A DNA stretch of 8,843 bases from Nitrospirales bacterium (GTDB lineage: Bacteria; Nitrospirota; Nitrospiria; Nitrospirales; UBA8639): the NCBI GenBank assembly GCA_013817135.1, contig JACDDF010000058.1, positions 1-8,843 of the forward strand, written 5' to 3'. Positions 1 to 6,357 of the stretch are shown piece after piece. Both the position numbers and the translations under genes were made by a program. The notes under the pieces were generated by a model. That model ran no database searches, had not been told where the DNA came from, and worked only from the letters and a program-made list of their open reading frames with translations. Each line of letters starts with the position of its first letter. The stretch's first letter is position 1.

Positions 1-735
1 GGGAAAGTGGCCTGTCGCAACCCATACGAGGCCTTGGGACAGTCGATCGAGGCGTATCTGCCCACCGGCGACGGATCTAAAATTTTACGTGAATTGATGG
101 CGGCCTCCAGGGCGATCCTATGCCATCATCCTGTGAATCGCGAGCGTCTGAATGCCGGGTTGAAGCCGGCTAATTGTTTATGGTTGTGGGGGTCAGGAAA
201 ACCTGTGGAATTGCCTCCTTTAAAAGAACGGTGGCCAGTCAACGGTATGGTTATTTCACCGGATGGGCCGTACGTCGGTGTTGGAATGGCCGCTGGACTT
301 GAGGCGGTCAAGGTTGAACATGTGGGAGGAGGAGATATCGCCTGGTTGCAGGCCTTGGCCAACAGAACGTCGACTGCGTTGGAGAAGCACGACCTGGTCT
401 GTTTGCATATTCCCTTTTACGAGTGGGCCTTCAAGGATGGGCAGGCGGTGCCACCCTCACAATTAGTCGAATATCTTCGGCAAGTGGACGAGCAGGTGAT
501 CGGAGCTATCCATCAGTCTGTTGGAAACAACGACTCCAACCGGATCGTCGTCCTGGTGACCCCATGTCCGAATTGGCAGAAGGATGGAGGGTCTTCCATA
601 TCGTCCTACCTGGTGTTTGAAGGACCAGGGGGGAAATCCGAAAATCATGCGGTGCCATTGAATGAACGAGAGGTAGCCAACCATCCCCTCCGTGATGCCA
701 CCAAACTGTTTGAGCGATTTATGGTCACTCACTAA
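1..735 (+). CDS. C-terminal part of an archaeal-type (ApgM) phosphoglycerate mutase homologue, proposed homoserine kinase analogue; 5' truncated by window edge
   Basis: The frame is open from base 1, so the true start lies upstream; the GTG at 7 is unlikely to be the start. Seen: 244 residues with ApgM family landmarks, a '[25 protein letters not shown]' type segment (roughly residues 42-66), an 'FKERW'-like position (PLKERW), a GVGMAAG loop and a late [12 protein letters not shown] segment. Family knowledge: ApgM enzymes interconvert 2- and 3-phosphoglycerate using two metal ions. A subfamily encoded beside threonine genes has been proposed to replace ThrB as homoserine kinase, and the downstream lysC and cimA fit that context. 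Odd: where the family has DEAGH, this protein reads YEWAF; where it has DHxTP followed by a further His, it reads TPCPNW and then Ser-rich sequence. The C-terminal metal ligands therefore seem absent, suggesting a non-mutase or catalytically inactive protein. The family call is fairly sure; the function is not. Confidence 0.72.
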   Translation, partial: GKVACRNPYEALGQSIEAYLPTGDGSKILRELMAASRAILCHHPVNRERLNAGLKPANCLWLWGSGKPVELPPLKERWPVNGMVISPDGPYVGVGMAAGLEAVKVEHVGGGDIAWLQALANRTSTALEKHDLVCLHIPFYEWAFKDGQAVPPSQLVEYLRQVDEQVIGAIHQSVGNNDSNRIVVLVTPCPNWQKDGGSSISSYLVFEGPGGKSENHAVPLNEREVANHPLRDATKLFERFMVTH

Positions 736-740
736 ATCCT

Positions 741-1976
741 ATGGCACTGTATATTCAAAAATTCGGCGGGACGTCGGTGGGGAGTCTGGAACGAATCCAA
801 AACGTCGCTCGGCTTATTGAGCGCACCTACCAGGAGGGGCATCAACTGGTGGTCGTATTGTCTGCGATGAGCGGGGAAACGGATCGCCTCATGAAACTGG
901 CCAAGACGTTGAGCATCGACCCGGATGATCGGGAACTCGATGTCTTGCTGTCCTCCGGAGAGCGTGTGACGATTGCGCTGATGGCGATGACCCTCAAAAG
1001 TCTTGGGATTAAGGCGCAATCCTTTACGGGACGTCAGGTTGGGATTGTCACCGATAGCAGGCATACCAAGGCCCGGGTTTCCCGGGTTGATACGGACCGG
1101 GTGCTGGGAGCCTTGCGTGACGGGATTATTCCCATCGTGGCCGGGTTTCAAGGTATCAACGCCGCCTCCGATGTGACGACGTTAGGGCGCGGGGGATCTG
1201 ATTTGACGGCCGTGGTCCTGGCGGCGGCGCTCAAGGCCGATACCTGCTTTATTTATACCGATGTCGATGGTGTGTACACTGCCGATCCTAATATTGTGCC
1301 AGGCGCGAGACGGTTGGATAAAATCTCCTATGAAGAAATGTTAGAGTTAGCGAGTTTGGGAGCTAAAGTCCTACAGTCCCGTTCGGTGGAGTTAGCTGCT
1401 AAATATCAGGTGCCTGTGGAAGTGCGATCCAGTTTTCAAGACGGGCCTGGAACCTGCGTGGTAAAAGAGGATGTGGATATGGAACAAGTCTTAGTCTCGG
1501 GCGTCACGGGCGATCGGAATCAAGCCAAGGTCACGGTGGTCGGGGTCCCGGATCACCCTGGAATTGCGGCCACATTGTTCTGCTCCATTGCCGACGCCGC
1601 CATCAATGTGGATATGATTATTCAAAATGTGAGTCAGGATTCCCTGACGGATATTTCCTTCACCGTGCCGAGAGCTGACCTTCCTCGAGGTATGGGTCTT
1701 GTCAGAGATATTGCCAAATCAGTGGAAGCACGGACGGTCGAGGTGAACGAAGCCATTGCCAAAGTTTCCTTAGTGGGAGTGGGGATGCGTTCGCATTCCG
1801 GCGTCGCAGCCAGAATGTTTCAGACGCTCTCACGTGAAGGCATTAATATCATGATGATCAGTACCTCGGAAATTAAAATCTCATGTGTGGTGGAAGAAAA
1901 ATATATGGAGTTAGCTGTTCGGGCCTTGCACCAGGAATTTGAATTAGAAATACCTCCGGGGAGCAGAAAGGCCTAG
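741..1976 (+). CDS. lysC: Aspartate kinase (aspartokinase)
   Basis: Cytoplasmic enzyme (EC 2.7.2.4) that phosphorylates aspartate, the committed step to lysine, threonine, methionine and diaminopimelate. Seen: 411 residues, the usual length for the monofunctional enzyme. The amino-acid kinase domain comes first, with KFGGTSVGS at 7-15, SSGERV near 71-76, GRGGSD at 149-154 and [12 protein letters not shown] at 172-183. Two ACT regulatory domains follow at roughly 265-340 and 343-411, including [16 protein letters not shown] and [20 protein letters not shown] domains imply feedback control, by Lys and/or Thr in relatives; the specificity cannot be read here. The ATG lies 5 bases after the upstream stop with no clear Shine-Dalgarno, so translational coupling to that gene is likely. 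An internal ATG at codon 247 may give a separate regulatory subunit. Confidence 0.97.
   Translation: MALYIQKFGGTSVGSLERIQNVARLIERTYQEGHQLVVVLSAMSGETDRLMKLAKTLSIDPDDRELDVLLSSGERVTIALMAMTLKSLGIKAQSFTGRQVGIVTDSRHTKARVSRVDTDRVLGALRDGIIPIVAGFQGINAASDVTTLGRGGSDLTAVVLAAALKADTCFIYTDVDGVYTADPNIVPGARRLDKISYEEMLELASLGAKVLQSRSVELAAKYQVPVEVRSSFQDGPGTCVVKEDVDMEQVLVSGVTGDRNQAKVTVVGVPDHPGIAATLFCSIADAAINVDMIIQNVSQDSLTDISFTVPRADLPRGMGLVRDIAKSVEARTVEVNEAIAKVSLVGVGMRSHSGVAARMFQTLSREGINIMMISTSEIKISCVVEEKYMELAVRALHQEFELEIPPGSRKA
1464..1481 (+). promoter_or_regulatory. Candidate internal ribosome binding site and start for a lysC beta subunit
   Basis: An AAAGAGG purine run (1464-1470) lies 8 bases before an in-frame ATG (1479-1481), which is codon 247 of lysC. 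Translation from there would give a 165-residue protein holding just the two ACT domains. Family knowledge: Bacillus subtilis and Corynebacterium lysC use an in-frame internal start at nearly this place to make the beta subunit of an alpha2beta2 enzyme. That this gene does so is inferred from position and spacing only. Confidence 0.5.
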
Positions 1977-1987
1977 CGTGGGGATGG

Positions 1988-3604
1988 GTGTCTACACCGA
2001 TATTGGGTATGCGTGATATGAACTCTCAATTTCCGGTCATCGAAATCTACGATACGACCCTCCGGGATGGCGCTCAGGCCGAAGATGTCAGCTTTTCGGT
2101 GGAGGATAAGGTTCGTATCGCCCTTAAATTAGATGAGCTAGGGGTCCCTTTCATTGAAGGAGGGTGGCCGGGAGCCAACCCGAAAGACATTGAGTTCTTC
2201 CAAGTCATGAAATCGACTCCATTGCAGCACGCCAAAATTGTGGCATTTGGATCGACGCGAAAAGCCAAAAATACCGCAAAGGCCGATCCGACGCTGGAAG
2301 CCCTCTTATCCGCTGAGACGGATATTGTGACCATCTTTGGGAAAAGTTGGACCCTCCATGTGACGGAAGCCTTGGAAACGACGTTGGCCATCAATTTAGA
2401 ACTGATTGCCGATTCCATCTCTTATCTCCGGTCGAGGGGTCGGCAGGTGTTTTACGATGCCGAACATTTTTTCGATGGCTATAAAACGGATCCCGCCTAC
2501 GCCATGAAAACCATTCAAGCTGCGGCGGAAGCCGGGGCGGAGCGGATCGTGTTGTGCGATACCAATGGGGGAACGATGCCCTGGGATATTGGTGAGATCT
2601 TTGCGAAGGTCCGCCAGAACTGTTCTGTGCCCATGGGCATTCACGCACACAATGATGCGGAGATGGGCGTCGCCAATTCTTTGACCGCCGTGCAAGCGGG
2701 AGCGATCCAGGTCCAGGGAACCATCAATGGCATTGGAGAACGGTGCGGGAATGCCAACCTGTGTTCCGTTATGGCTAATTTAGAATTAAAAATGGAGCGA
2801 ACCGCGCTGGGAGATGGTCGACTAGCACACCTTCGCACGATTTCCAATTATGTGGCCGAGATGGCAAATTTGACTCCCAATAAACGACAGCCCTATGTGG
2901 GAGATACCGCGTTTGCTCATAAGGGGGGGGTGCATATTCATGCGGTGCAAAAAAACCCGCTCACCTATGAACATGTGAACCCTGATGTTATTGGCAACCA
3001 TCGCCGCGTATTAATTTCCGATAGCAGTGGCCGAAGTGCCGTGTTTGGAAAGATGGAAACCTTCGGCCTGGATCTTCCTCAGGATAATCCCAAGGTGCTC
3101 GAATTACTGGACTCCCTCAAAACGTTGGAATATGAAGGCTACCAATTTGAAGGAGCGGAAGGGTCTTTTGAATTGTTGGTGCGGAAAGCGATGGGGACGT
3201 ATACGCCATCGTTTGAACTTCTGGGGTGCCGGATCATTGTTGAGAAACGGAAAACCAATGAAGACCCTATTTCCGAAGCCACGATTATGGTCAAAGTCGG
3301 GGAAGTGATTGAACATACCGCAGCGGTCGGTGATGGGCCAGTGAATGCTCTGGATCATGCTCTTCGAAAAGCGTTAGAGCATTTTTATCCTCAATTACAG
3401 GAAATGACGCTTCTGGATTATAAGGTCCGTGTGTTGACCGGGCGACATGGAACCGGTTCTCGGGTGCGAGTCCTCATCGAGTCGGGTGATCACAAAGAGA
3501 AATGGGGGACGGTCGGGGTGTCGGAGAACATCATTGAAGCCAGTTGGCAGGCATTGGCCGATAGTATTGAGTATAAACTCATGAAGGAGAAGCCGCAAAC
3601 GTGA
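1988..3604 (+). CDS. cimA: (R)-citramalate synthase, CimA type
   Basis: Condenses pyruvate with acetyl-CoA to (R)-citramalate (EC 2.3.3.21), opening the threonine-independent route to isoleucine. Seen: 538 residues. The HMGL-like TIM barrel at about 15-290 carries YDTTLRDGAQ (21-30), EGGWPGANPKD (57-67), LCDTNGG (189-195), the metal-binding HAHND (219-223) and NGIGERCGNANL (247-258). A FAHKGGVHIHA stretch follows, then a LeuA-type dimerisation/regulatory domain from about 400 to 530 (GTGSRVRV, ENIIEASWQALADS). The AEDVSFS and EGGWPG features and overall length match the CimA family (TIGR00977 type) better than 2-isopropylmalate or homocitrate synthase. The C-terminal domain suggests end-product inhibition, probably by isoleucine. 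The start is uncertain: GTG 1988, ATG 2009 and ATG 2018 are all possible and none has a strong ribosome site; ATG 2018 (MNSQFPVIEIYDTTLRDG) is also plausible. It is 11 bases from lysC, so probably the same operon. Confidence 0.94.
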   Translation: MSTPILGMRDMNSQFPVIEIYDTTLRDGAQAEDVSFSVEDKVRIALKLDELGVPFIEGGWPGANPKDIEFFQVMKSTPLQHAKIVAFGSTRKAKNTAKADPTLEALLSAETDIVTIFGKSWTLHVTEALETTLAINLELIADSISYLRSRGRQVFYDAEHFFDGYKTDPAYAMKTIQAAAEAGAERIVLCDTNGGTMPWDIGEIFAKVRQNCSVPMGIHAHNDAEMGVANSLTAVQAGAIQVQGTINGIGERCGNANLCSVMANLELKMERTALGDGRLAHLRTISNYVAEMANLTPNKRQPYVGDTAFAHKGGVHIHAVQKNPLTYEHVNPDVIGNHRRVLISDSSGRSAVFGKMETFGLDLPQDNPKVLELLDSLKTLEYEGYQFEGAEGSFELLVRKAMGTYTPSFELLGCRIIVEKRKTNEDPISEATIMVKVGEVIEHTAAVGDGPVNALDHALRKALEHFYPQLQEMTLLDYKVRVLTGRHGTGSRVRVLIESGDHKEKWGTVGVSENIIEASWQALADSIEYKLMKEKPQT

Positions 3605-3660
3605 TGCCGGTCTCTCCGAGCATAGGCTGACAAAGGGATATCATCTGAAGAGCCAGGTTC

Positions 3661-3689
3661 TTGACATCATCTGCGTTGCCCGTTACGTT
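3661..3689 (+). promoter_or_regulatory. Sigma70-like promoter for ihfA (TTGACA-N17-TACGTT)
   Basis: A perfect -35 hexamer TTGACA (3661-3666), a 17-base spacer and a -10-like TACGTT (3684-3689, matching TATAAT at positions 1, 2 and 6) lie in the 168-base gap between cimA and ihfA. The predicted start near 3696 gives a leader of about 77 bases. No convincing terminator with a T-run closes cimA, so some read-through into ihfA is possible. Confidence 0.5.
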
Positions 3690-3706
3690 GCTGCCAGCAA
3701 CAACGG
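3680..3706. repeat. Inverted repeat (dyad) overlapping the ihfA -10: operator or leader hairpin
   Basis: GTTGCTG (3687-3693) and CAGCAAC (3695-3701) are exact reverse complements around one central C. Skipping two bases (AC, 3685-3686) on the left, CCGTT (3680-3684) further pairs with AACGG (3702-3706), making 12 paired positions. The repeat covers the -10 and predicted transcription start, so it looks more like an operator than a terminator; no T-run follows. The regulator is unknown. IHF autoregulation or the neighbouring MerR-type protein are guesses. Confidence 0.45.
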
Positions 3707-3772
3707 TCGGAAGCGTGAATTCACAATCCATATGAACGGTCTTCGAGACTACTTGTGAGGGGGTTCTGATGT

Positions 3773-4048
3773 ATGCGCAAGGCTGACATTGCTGAAATAA
3801 TTACAGAGACGGCAGCTATCCAAAAAACCGACTCAATGGAAATGGTGGAGCATGTCCTGGATTTAATCAAGTCCATGCTTCAACGGGGGGAAGTCGTCAA
3901 AATTGCCGGGTTTGGCAACTTTGTTGTCCGGAACAAGGGAGAGCGGAAAGGCAGGAACCCCAGAACCGGAGAAGAAATTGCCATTACTCCAAGACGAGTG
4001 GTGACCTTCAGACCAAGCCAACTCTTTAAGAAATATGTCAATACTTGA
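3773..4048 (+). CDS. ihfA: Integration host factor alpha-type DNA-bending protein (HU/IHF family)
   Basis: Small nucleoid-associated protein that bends DNA as a dimer and aids recombination, replication initiation and sigma54-type activation. Seen: 91 residues, a normal length; an alpha-helical dimerisation body (1-45), then GFGNF (46-50), then the beta arm with RNPRTGEEI (61-69) where Pro63 is the intercalating proline, ending ITPRRVVTFRPSQLFKKYVN. The RNPRTGE-I-ITPRRVVTFRPSQ arm resembles IHF-alpha rather than HU. A clear purine-rich ribosome site (GAGGGGG, 3757-3763) sits 9 bases before the ATG. Another ATG at 3769 is out of frame. It is preceded by its own promoter and dyad and followed by a MerR-family gene; an ihfA-merR pairing is seen in several other Gram-negative lineages. 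The partner subunit is not in this window, so homodimer or heterodimer cannot be decided. Confidence 0.93.
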   Translation: MRKADIAEIITETAAIQKTDSMEMVEHVLDLIKSMLQRGEVVKIAGFGNFVVRNKGERKGRNPRTGEEIAITPRRVVTFRPSQLFKKYVNT

Positions 4049-4091
4049 CTGGCAAGAATTTCGCTATCGGTCTCGTTCACTCTCTTGCTAG
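4049..4091 (+). other. Possible stem-loop between ihfA and the MerR-type gene
   Basis: CTGGCAAGA (4049-4057), directly after the ihfA stop, can pair with TCTTGCTAG (4083-4091) over nine positions with one G-U, leaving a 25-base loop. No T-run follows, so it is not a standard terminator. It could stabilise the ihfA mRNA 3' end or be chance. Confidence 0.25.
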
Positions 4092-4115
4092 ATACACCGT
4101 GGGGTGAGTGCAGGT

Positions 4116-4466
4116 ATGGGGGGTGGAACCAAACACGAGGATAAGGCCTTTTATAAAATAGGGGAAGTCGCCGATTTGACGAATCTTCCCGCGTATGTCT
4201 TGCGGTTTTGGGAGTCGGAATTCATTTTTCTCAAACCGAAGAAAAGTCAGGGGAAACATCGGGTCTATTCGAAAGTCGACATTGAAACGGTCTTTGAAAT
4301 TAAACGAATGCTCTACGATGAAGGGTATACGATTGCGGGTCTGAAGCGATATTGGTATCGCAAAAAACGGTCAGAAAAAGCCGTTCAAGTCCCAAAAGAC
4401 CGTGTGGAAAAAGCGAAGGTGGAACTGCAAGGTATTTTGAAGATCTTGGGTCGAGCGACGGTATAG
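4116..4466 (+). CDS. Short MerR-family transcriptional regulator
   Basis: Predicted DNA-binding regulator. Seen from ATG 4116: 116 residues with the MerR winged helix-turn-helix at about 11-80 ([25 protein letters not shown], then [41 protein letters not shown]), followed by a basic, coiled-coil-like tail ([25 protein letters not shown]). There is no C-terminal effector or metal domain and no cysteine, so it is not a metal sensor of the classic MerR type. GGTGA (4103-4107) sits 8 bases before ATG 4116, favouring this start over the in-frame GTG at 4104, which adds four residues and lacks a ribosome site. It lies 67 bases after ihfA with tRNA-Pro 49 bases downstream, likely one transcript. Its targets are unknown; genes of this type often sit next to ihfA in other bacteria, and its own operon is a reasonable candidate target. 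Confidence 0.85.
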   Translation: MGGGTKHEDKAFYKIGEVADLTNLPAYVLRFWESEFIFLKPKKSQGKHRVYSKVDIETVFEIKRMLYDEGYTIAGLKRYWYRKKRSEKAVQVPKDRVEKAKVELQGILKILGRATV

Positions 4467-4515
4467 GTCATCGGCCAAGATTGACGGATGGAAATACGAC
4501 TGGTCAGAATAATGT

Positions 4516-4592
<77 letters not shown>

Positions 4593-4674
4593 TGTTTTCC
4601 TGTCAGCAGAAGGGGTATCTTCGTCTCCTCGGTATGATTAGAGGGGAGAGTCGGTTGGGCAGTACGAAGGCTCG

Positions 4675-4929
4675 CTAGGCTTGTAAGTCCTCCTCTTCAG
4701 CCAGCTCCTCACCCTCGGGCATTCCATACGCTACATATTTCGCATAGGAGAGATAAATCTGGCTGCTGTCTCTCATGGCCTTTGAGCCAGCCTTCATTCT
4801 ATGGAATCGGTTTTTGGATTCCATATCGGTCTGTGTTTCGAGGTGGCTCACGTGGTCCTGTAATAACATGGAATAGCGCTGCATCGCTTGCTCTATTTCC
4901 AAATAGGCTTGCAGAATGTCTTCTTGCAT
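4675..4929 (-). CDS. Small hypothetical acidic helical protein
   Basis: I do not recognise a family. Seen: 84 residues, no signal peptide, membrane segment or cysteine; mostly predicted helix. An N-terminal half with a heptad-like hydrophobic pattern (QAYLEIEQAMQRYSMLLQDHV) is followed by a Lys/Arg-rich centre (NRFHRMKAGSKAMRD), a Tyr-rich stretch (IYLSYAKYVAYGM) and an acidic end (PEGEELAEEEDLQA). The case for a real gene is its expression signals: an extended Shine-Dalgarno AAGGAGGAA on the minus strand (plus coordinates 4935-4943), with the AGGAGG core 7 bases from ATG, and a well-spaced sigma70-like promoter upstream. It stands alone, convergent with tRNA-Pro (82 bases apart) and divergent from the glycosyltransferase module. 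A coiled-coil dimer or a regulatory/binding role is possible; nothing shows it. Confidence 0.75.
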   Translation of the reverse strand: MQEDILQAYLEIEQAMQRYSMLLQDHVSHLETQTDMESKNRFHRMKAGSKAMRDSSQIYLSYAKYVAYGMPEGEELAEEEDLQA

Positions 4930-4956
4930 GAATGTTCCTCCTTCATAATGTCCTCC

Positions 4957-4985
4957 ACCTTACAAAAGGCTGTTCCCTTGGTCAA
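4957..4985 (-). promoter_or_regulatory. Sigma70-like promoter for the small minus-strand gene
   Basis: Read on the minus strand: TTGACC (4985-4980), 17 bases, TAAGGT (4962-4957). The predicted start near 4950 leaves a leader of about 20 bases that holds just the strong ribosome site. The consistent spacing of promoter, ribosome site and ATG supports both this promoter and the gene. Confidence 0.5.
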
Positions 4986-5063
4986 CTTTCCGCGGCCGTA
5001 GGGTTGGAGTGCAGCATGAAGATCACAGAAGCTCGTGAAGAGCAACTCGTGATGAACGGCCGT

Positions 5064-5093
5064 TTGACCGATTTTTTAGATATTCAGTAAAAT
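5064..5093 (+). promoter_or_regulatory. Sigma70-like promoter for the glycosyltransferase module
   Basis: TTGACC (5064-5069), an 18-base spacer and TAAAAT (5088-5093, five of six to TATAAT) lie 75 bases before the GT2 start, giving a leader of about 68 bases. It is the best -10 match in the intergenic regions here. It diverges from the minus-strand promoter at 4957-4985; both -35 boxes are TTGACC and both have a CGGCCG palindrome just upstream (4993-4998 and 5057-5062). Confidence 0.55.
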
Positions 5094-5167
5094 GCTTGCT
5101 GGGCAGGAGGGTCTGCAACGTGTGTCCCATCATAACTTTGCTATCTGTGGCATAGTCTGACCGATCC

Positions 5168-5929
5168 ATGAGCCTCCACCCGCCGCGACCTTGGATTTCC
5201 GTTGTCATTCCCATTAAAGATGAGCGGGAGAACATCCCGCTCCTGGCGAGCCAATTGCTCAATTTTTTTGAGTCCAGGCCTGAAAGTGGTGCCGCGACGT
5301 TTGAACTCGTCTTTGTGGATGATGGGAGTGTGGACGGGAGTGGGCCCTTGCTGGATCAATTAGCCGTACAGTTTCCTGCGATACGGGTGATCCATTTAGA
5401 CCTGAATCATGGGCAAACGGCGGCATTCGATGCGGGCTTTCGGGAGGCCAGGGGAGACCTCGTTGCCACTATGGACGGTGATCTGCAGTATGACCCGAAT
5501 GACTTTGCTAAACTTCTCCCATTTGTGGAACGCTATGATTTAGTGTGTGGGCGACGACAAGCCAGACATGACAATCTGGTCCGTCGGTGGTCGTCAACAA
5601 TTGCAAACCAGGTTCGCAATTGGGCGGTGCATGATGGCATTTCAGATACCGGCTGTTCCTTGAAGGTCTTTAAGCAGGCCGTGGTCAAACGACTTCCTCC
5701 ATTTAAAAACATGCACCGATTTTACCCGGCGTTGGCGCAAATGTACGGGTTTACGGTGACTGAAATTCCCGTCCAGCATTTTCCGAGAGCCCACGGGATA
5801 TCGAAATATGGTATTGGAAACAGGCTCTTTGCGGGCCTGTATGATCTTTTTGCCGTCAGGTGGATGCAGAAACGCTGCTTGAATTACACCACCAAGGATA
5901 GCCACCCATCTGAAAAATCCGAAATGTAG
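5168..5929 (+). CDS. Family 2 glycosyltransferase, DPM1/ArnC-like (polyprenyl-phosphate sugar synthase)
   Basis: Likely transfers a sugar from a nucleotide donor to undecaprenyl phosphate on the cytoplasmic face of the inner membrane. Seen: 253 residues with a GT-A fold: VIPIKDE (13-19), VDDGSVDGS (50-58), LNHGQTAAFDAGFREARGD (79-97), the metal/nucleotide DGDLQYDP (103-110), then DTGCSLKVFK (160-169) and KNMHRFYPALAQMYGF (180-195), all typical of DPM1-like GT2 enzymes. It lacks the two C-terminal membrane helices of ArnC/GtrB types, so it is peripheral. ATG 5168 is the only start, since an in-frame stop lies at 5153; there is no good ribosome site. Downstream are a LAB_N membrane protein and a GT39 transferase that could use its lipid-linked product. 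The sugar cannot be read from sequence. No other aminoarabinose genes are nearby, so arnC itself is not claimed. Confidence 0.88.
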   Translation: MSLHPPRPWISVVIPIKDERENIPLLASQLLNFFESRPESGAATFELVFVDDGSVDGSGPLLDQLAVQFPAIRVIHLDLNHGQTAAFDAGFREARGDLVATMDGDLQYDPNDFAKLLPFVERYDLVCGRRQARHDNLVRRWSSTIANQVRNWAVHDGISDTGCSLKVFKQAVVKRLPPFKNMHRFYPALAQMYGFTVTEIPVQHFPRAHGISKYGIGNRLFAGLYDLFAVRWMQKRCLNYTTKDSHPSEKSEM

Positions 5930-6042
5930 TATTCTTGTCGTGGCCACGTTGCTAAAACCATTGACCTGCGATACACCTTTCACCTTCCCATGGGGATCTC
6001 GTTGATGAAACTCTTTTGGGTATTTCGTCCCTGTTGTTGACC

Positions 6043-6357
6043 ATGTTCGATTTGTTAAAGAACACATTGCTGGCGATGTCGTTCGAAGAACTCCTCTGGA
6101 TGGGGTTTGGTTTTCTGGGACAAGGCATTTTTTTCTCGCGCTGGCTGGTGCAATGGGTCGTGTCGGAACGAAACGAGGAAAGCCAAATTCCTGTATCGTT
6201 CTGGTATATGAGTATGGTGGGCAGTGTAATTGTGCTCGCCTATGCCATTCATCGGGCTGATCTGGTCTTTATGGCGGGCCAAAGTGTCGGGACCGTGGTG
6301 TATGTCCGCAATATCATGCTGCTCCATCAAGCCAATAAGCGAGTCGTGAGTGGATAG
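6043..6357 (+). CDS. Small membrane protein with lipid A biosynthesis N-terminal (LAB_N) domain
   Basis: Seen: about 104 residues with three probable membrane helices (about 17-36, 52-70 and 74-94) and the LAB_N pattern LGQGIFFSRWLVQWVVSERNEESQIPVSFWYMSMVGSVIVLAYAIHRADLVFMAGQ, then VGTVVYVRNIMLLHQ. Family knowledge: LAB_N (PF07578) occurs alone or fused to the N-terminus of some LpxB proteins, often beside GT2 and ArnT-like genes. To my recollection it falls with the PQ-loop/SWEET-like small transporters; the SQIPVSFW segment resembles a PQ loop. Inference: an accessory or flippase-like role for the lipid-linked sugar. Start uncertain: ATG 6043 is used; TTG 6016 adds nine residues and neither has a clear ribosome site. 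It follows the GT2 after a 113-base gap in which I see no promoter, and its end overlaps the GT39 start by 8 bases, implying coupling. Confidence 0.85.
   Translation: MFDLLKNTLLAMSFEELLWMGFGFLGQGIFFSRWLVQWVVSERNEESQIPVSFWYMSMVGSVIVLAYAIHRADLVFMAGQSVGTVVYVRNIMLLHQANKRVVSG

Noticed and set aside
1070..1092. CCCGGGTTT/CCCGGGTTG short tandem repeat
   Set aside because: Lies inside lysC and encodes the ordinary ARVSRVD segment; no sign of expansion or function.
4481..4510. TTGACG-N18-CAGAAT as a separate tRNA-Pro promoter
   Set aside because: The -10 would place the transcript start at about the first or second base of the tRNA, leaving no 5' leader; cotranscription with merR is more likely.
5016..5090. 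24-residue plus-strand reading frame (MKITEAREEQLVMNGRLTDFLDIQ) with a GGAG upstream
   Set aside because: It ends inside the predicted -10 of the glycosyltransferase promoter and overlaps its -35, has no promoter of its own, and is too short to support without conservation data.
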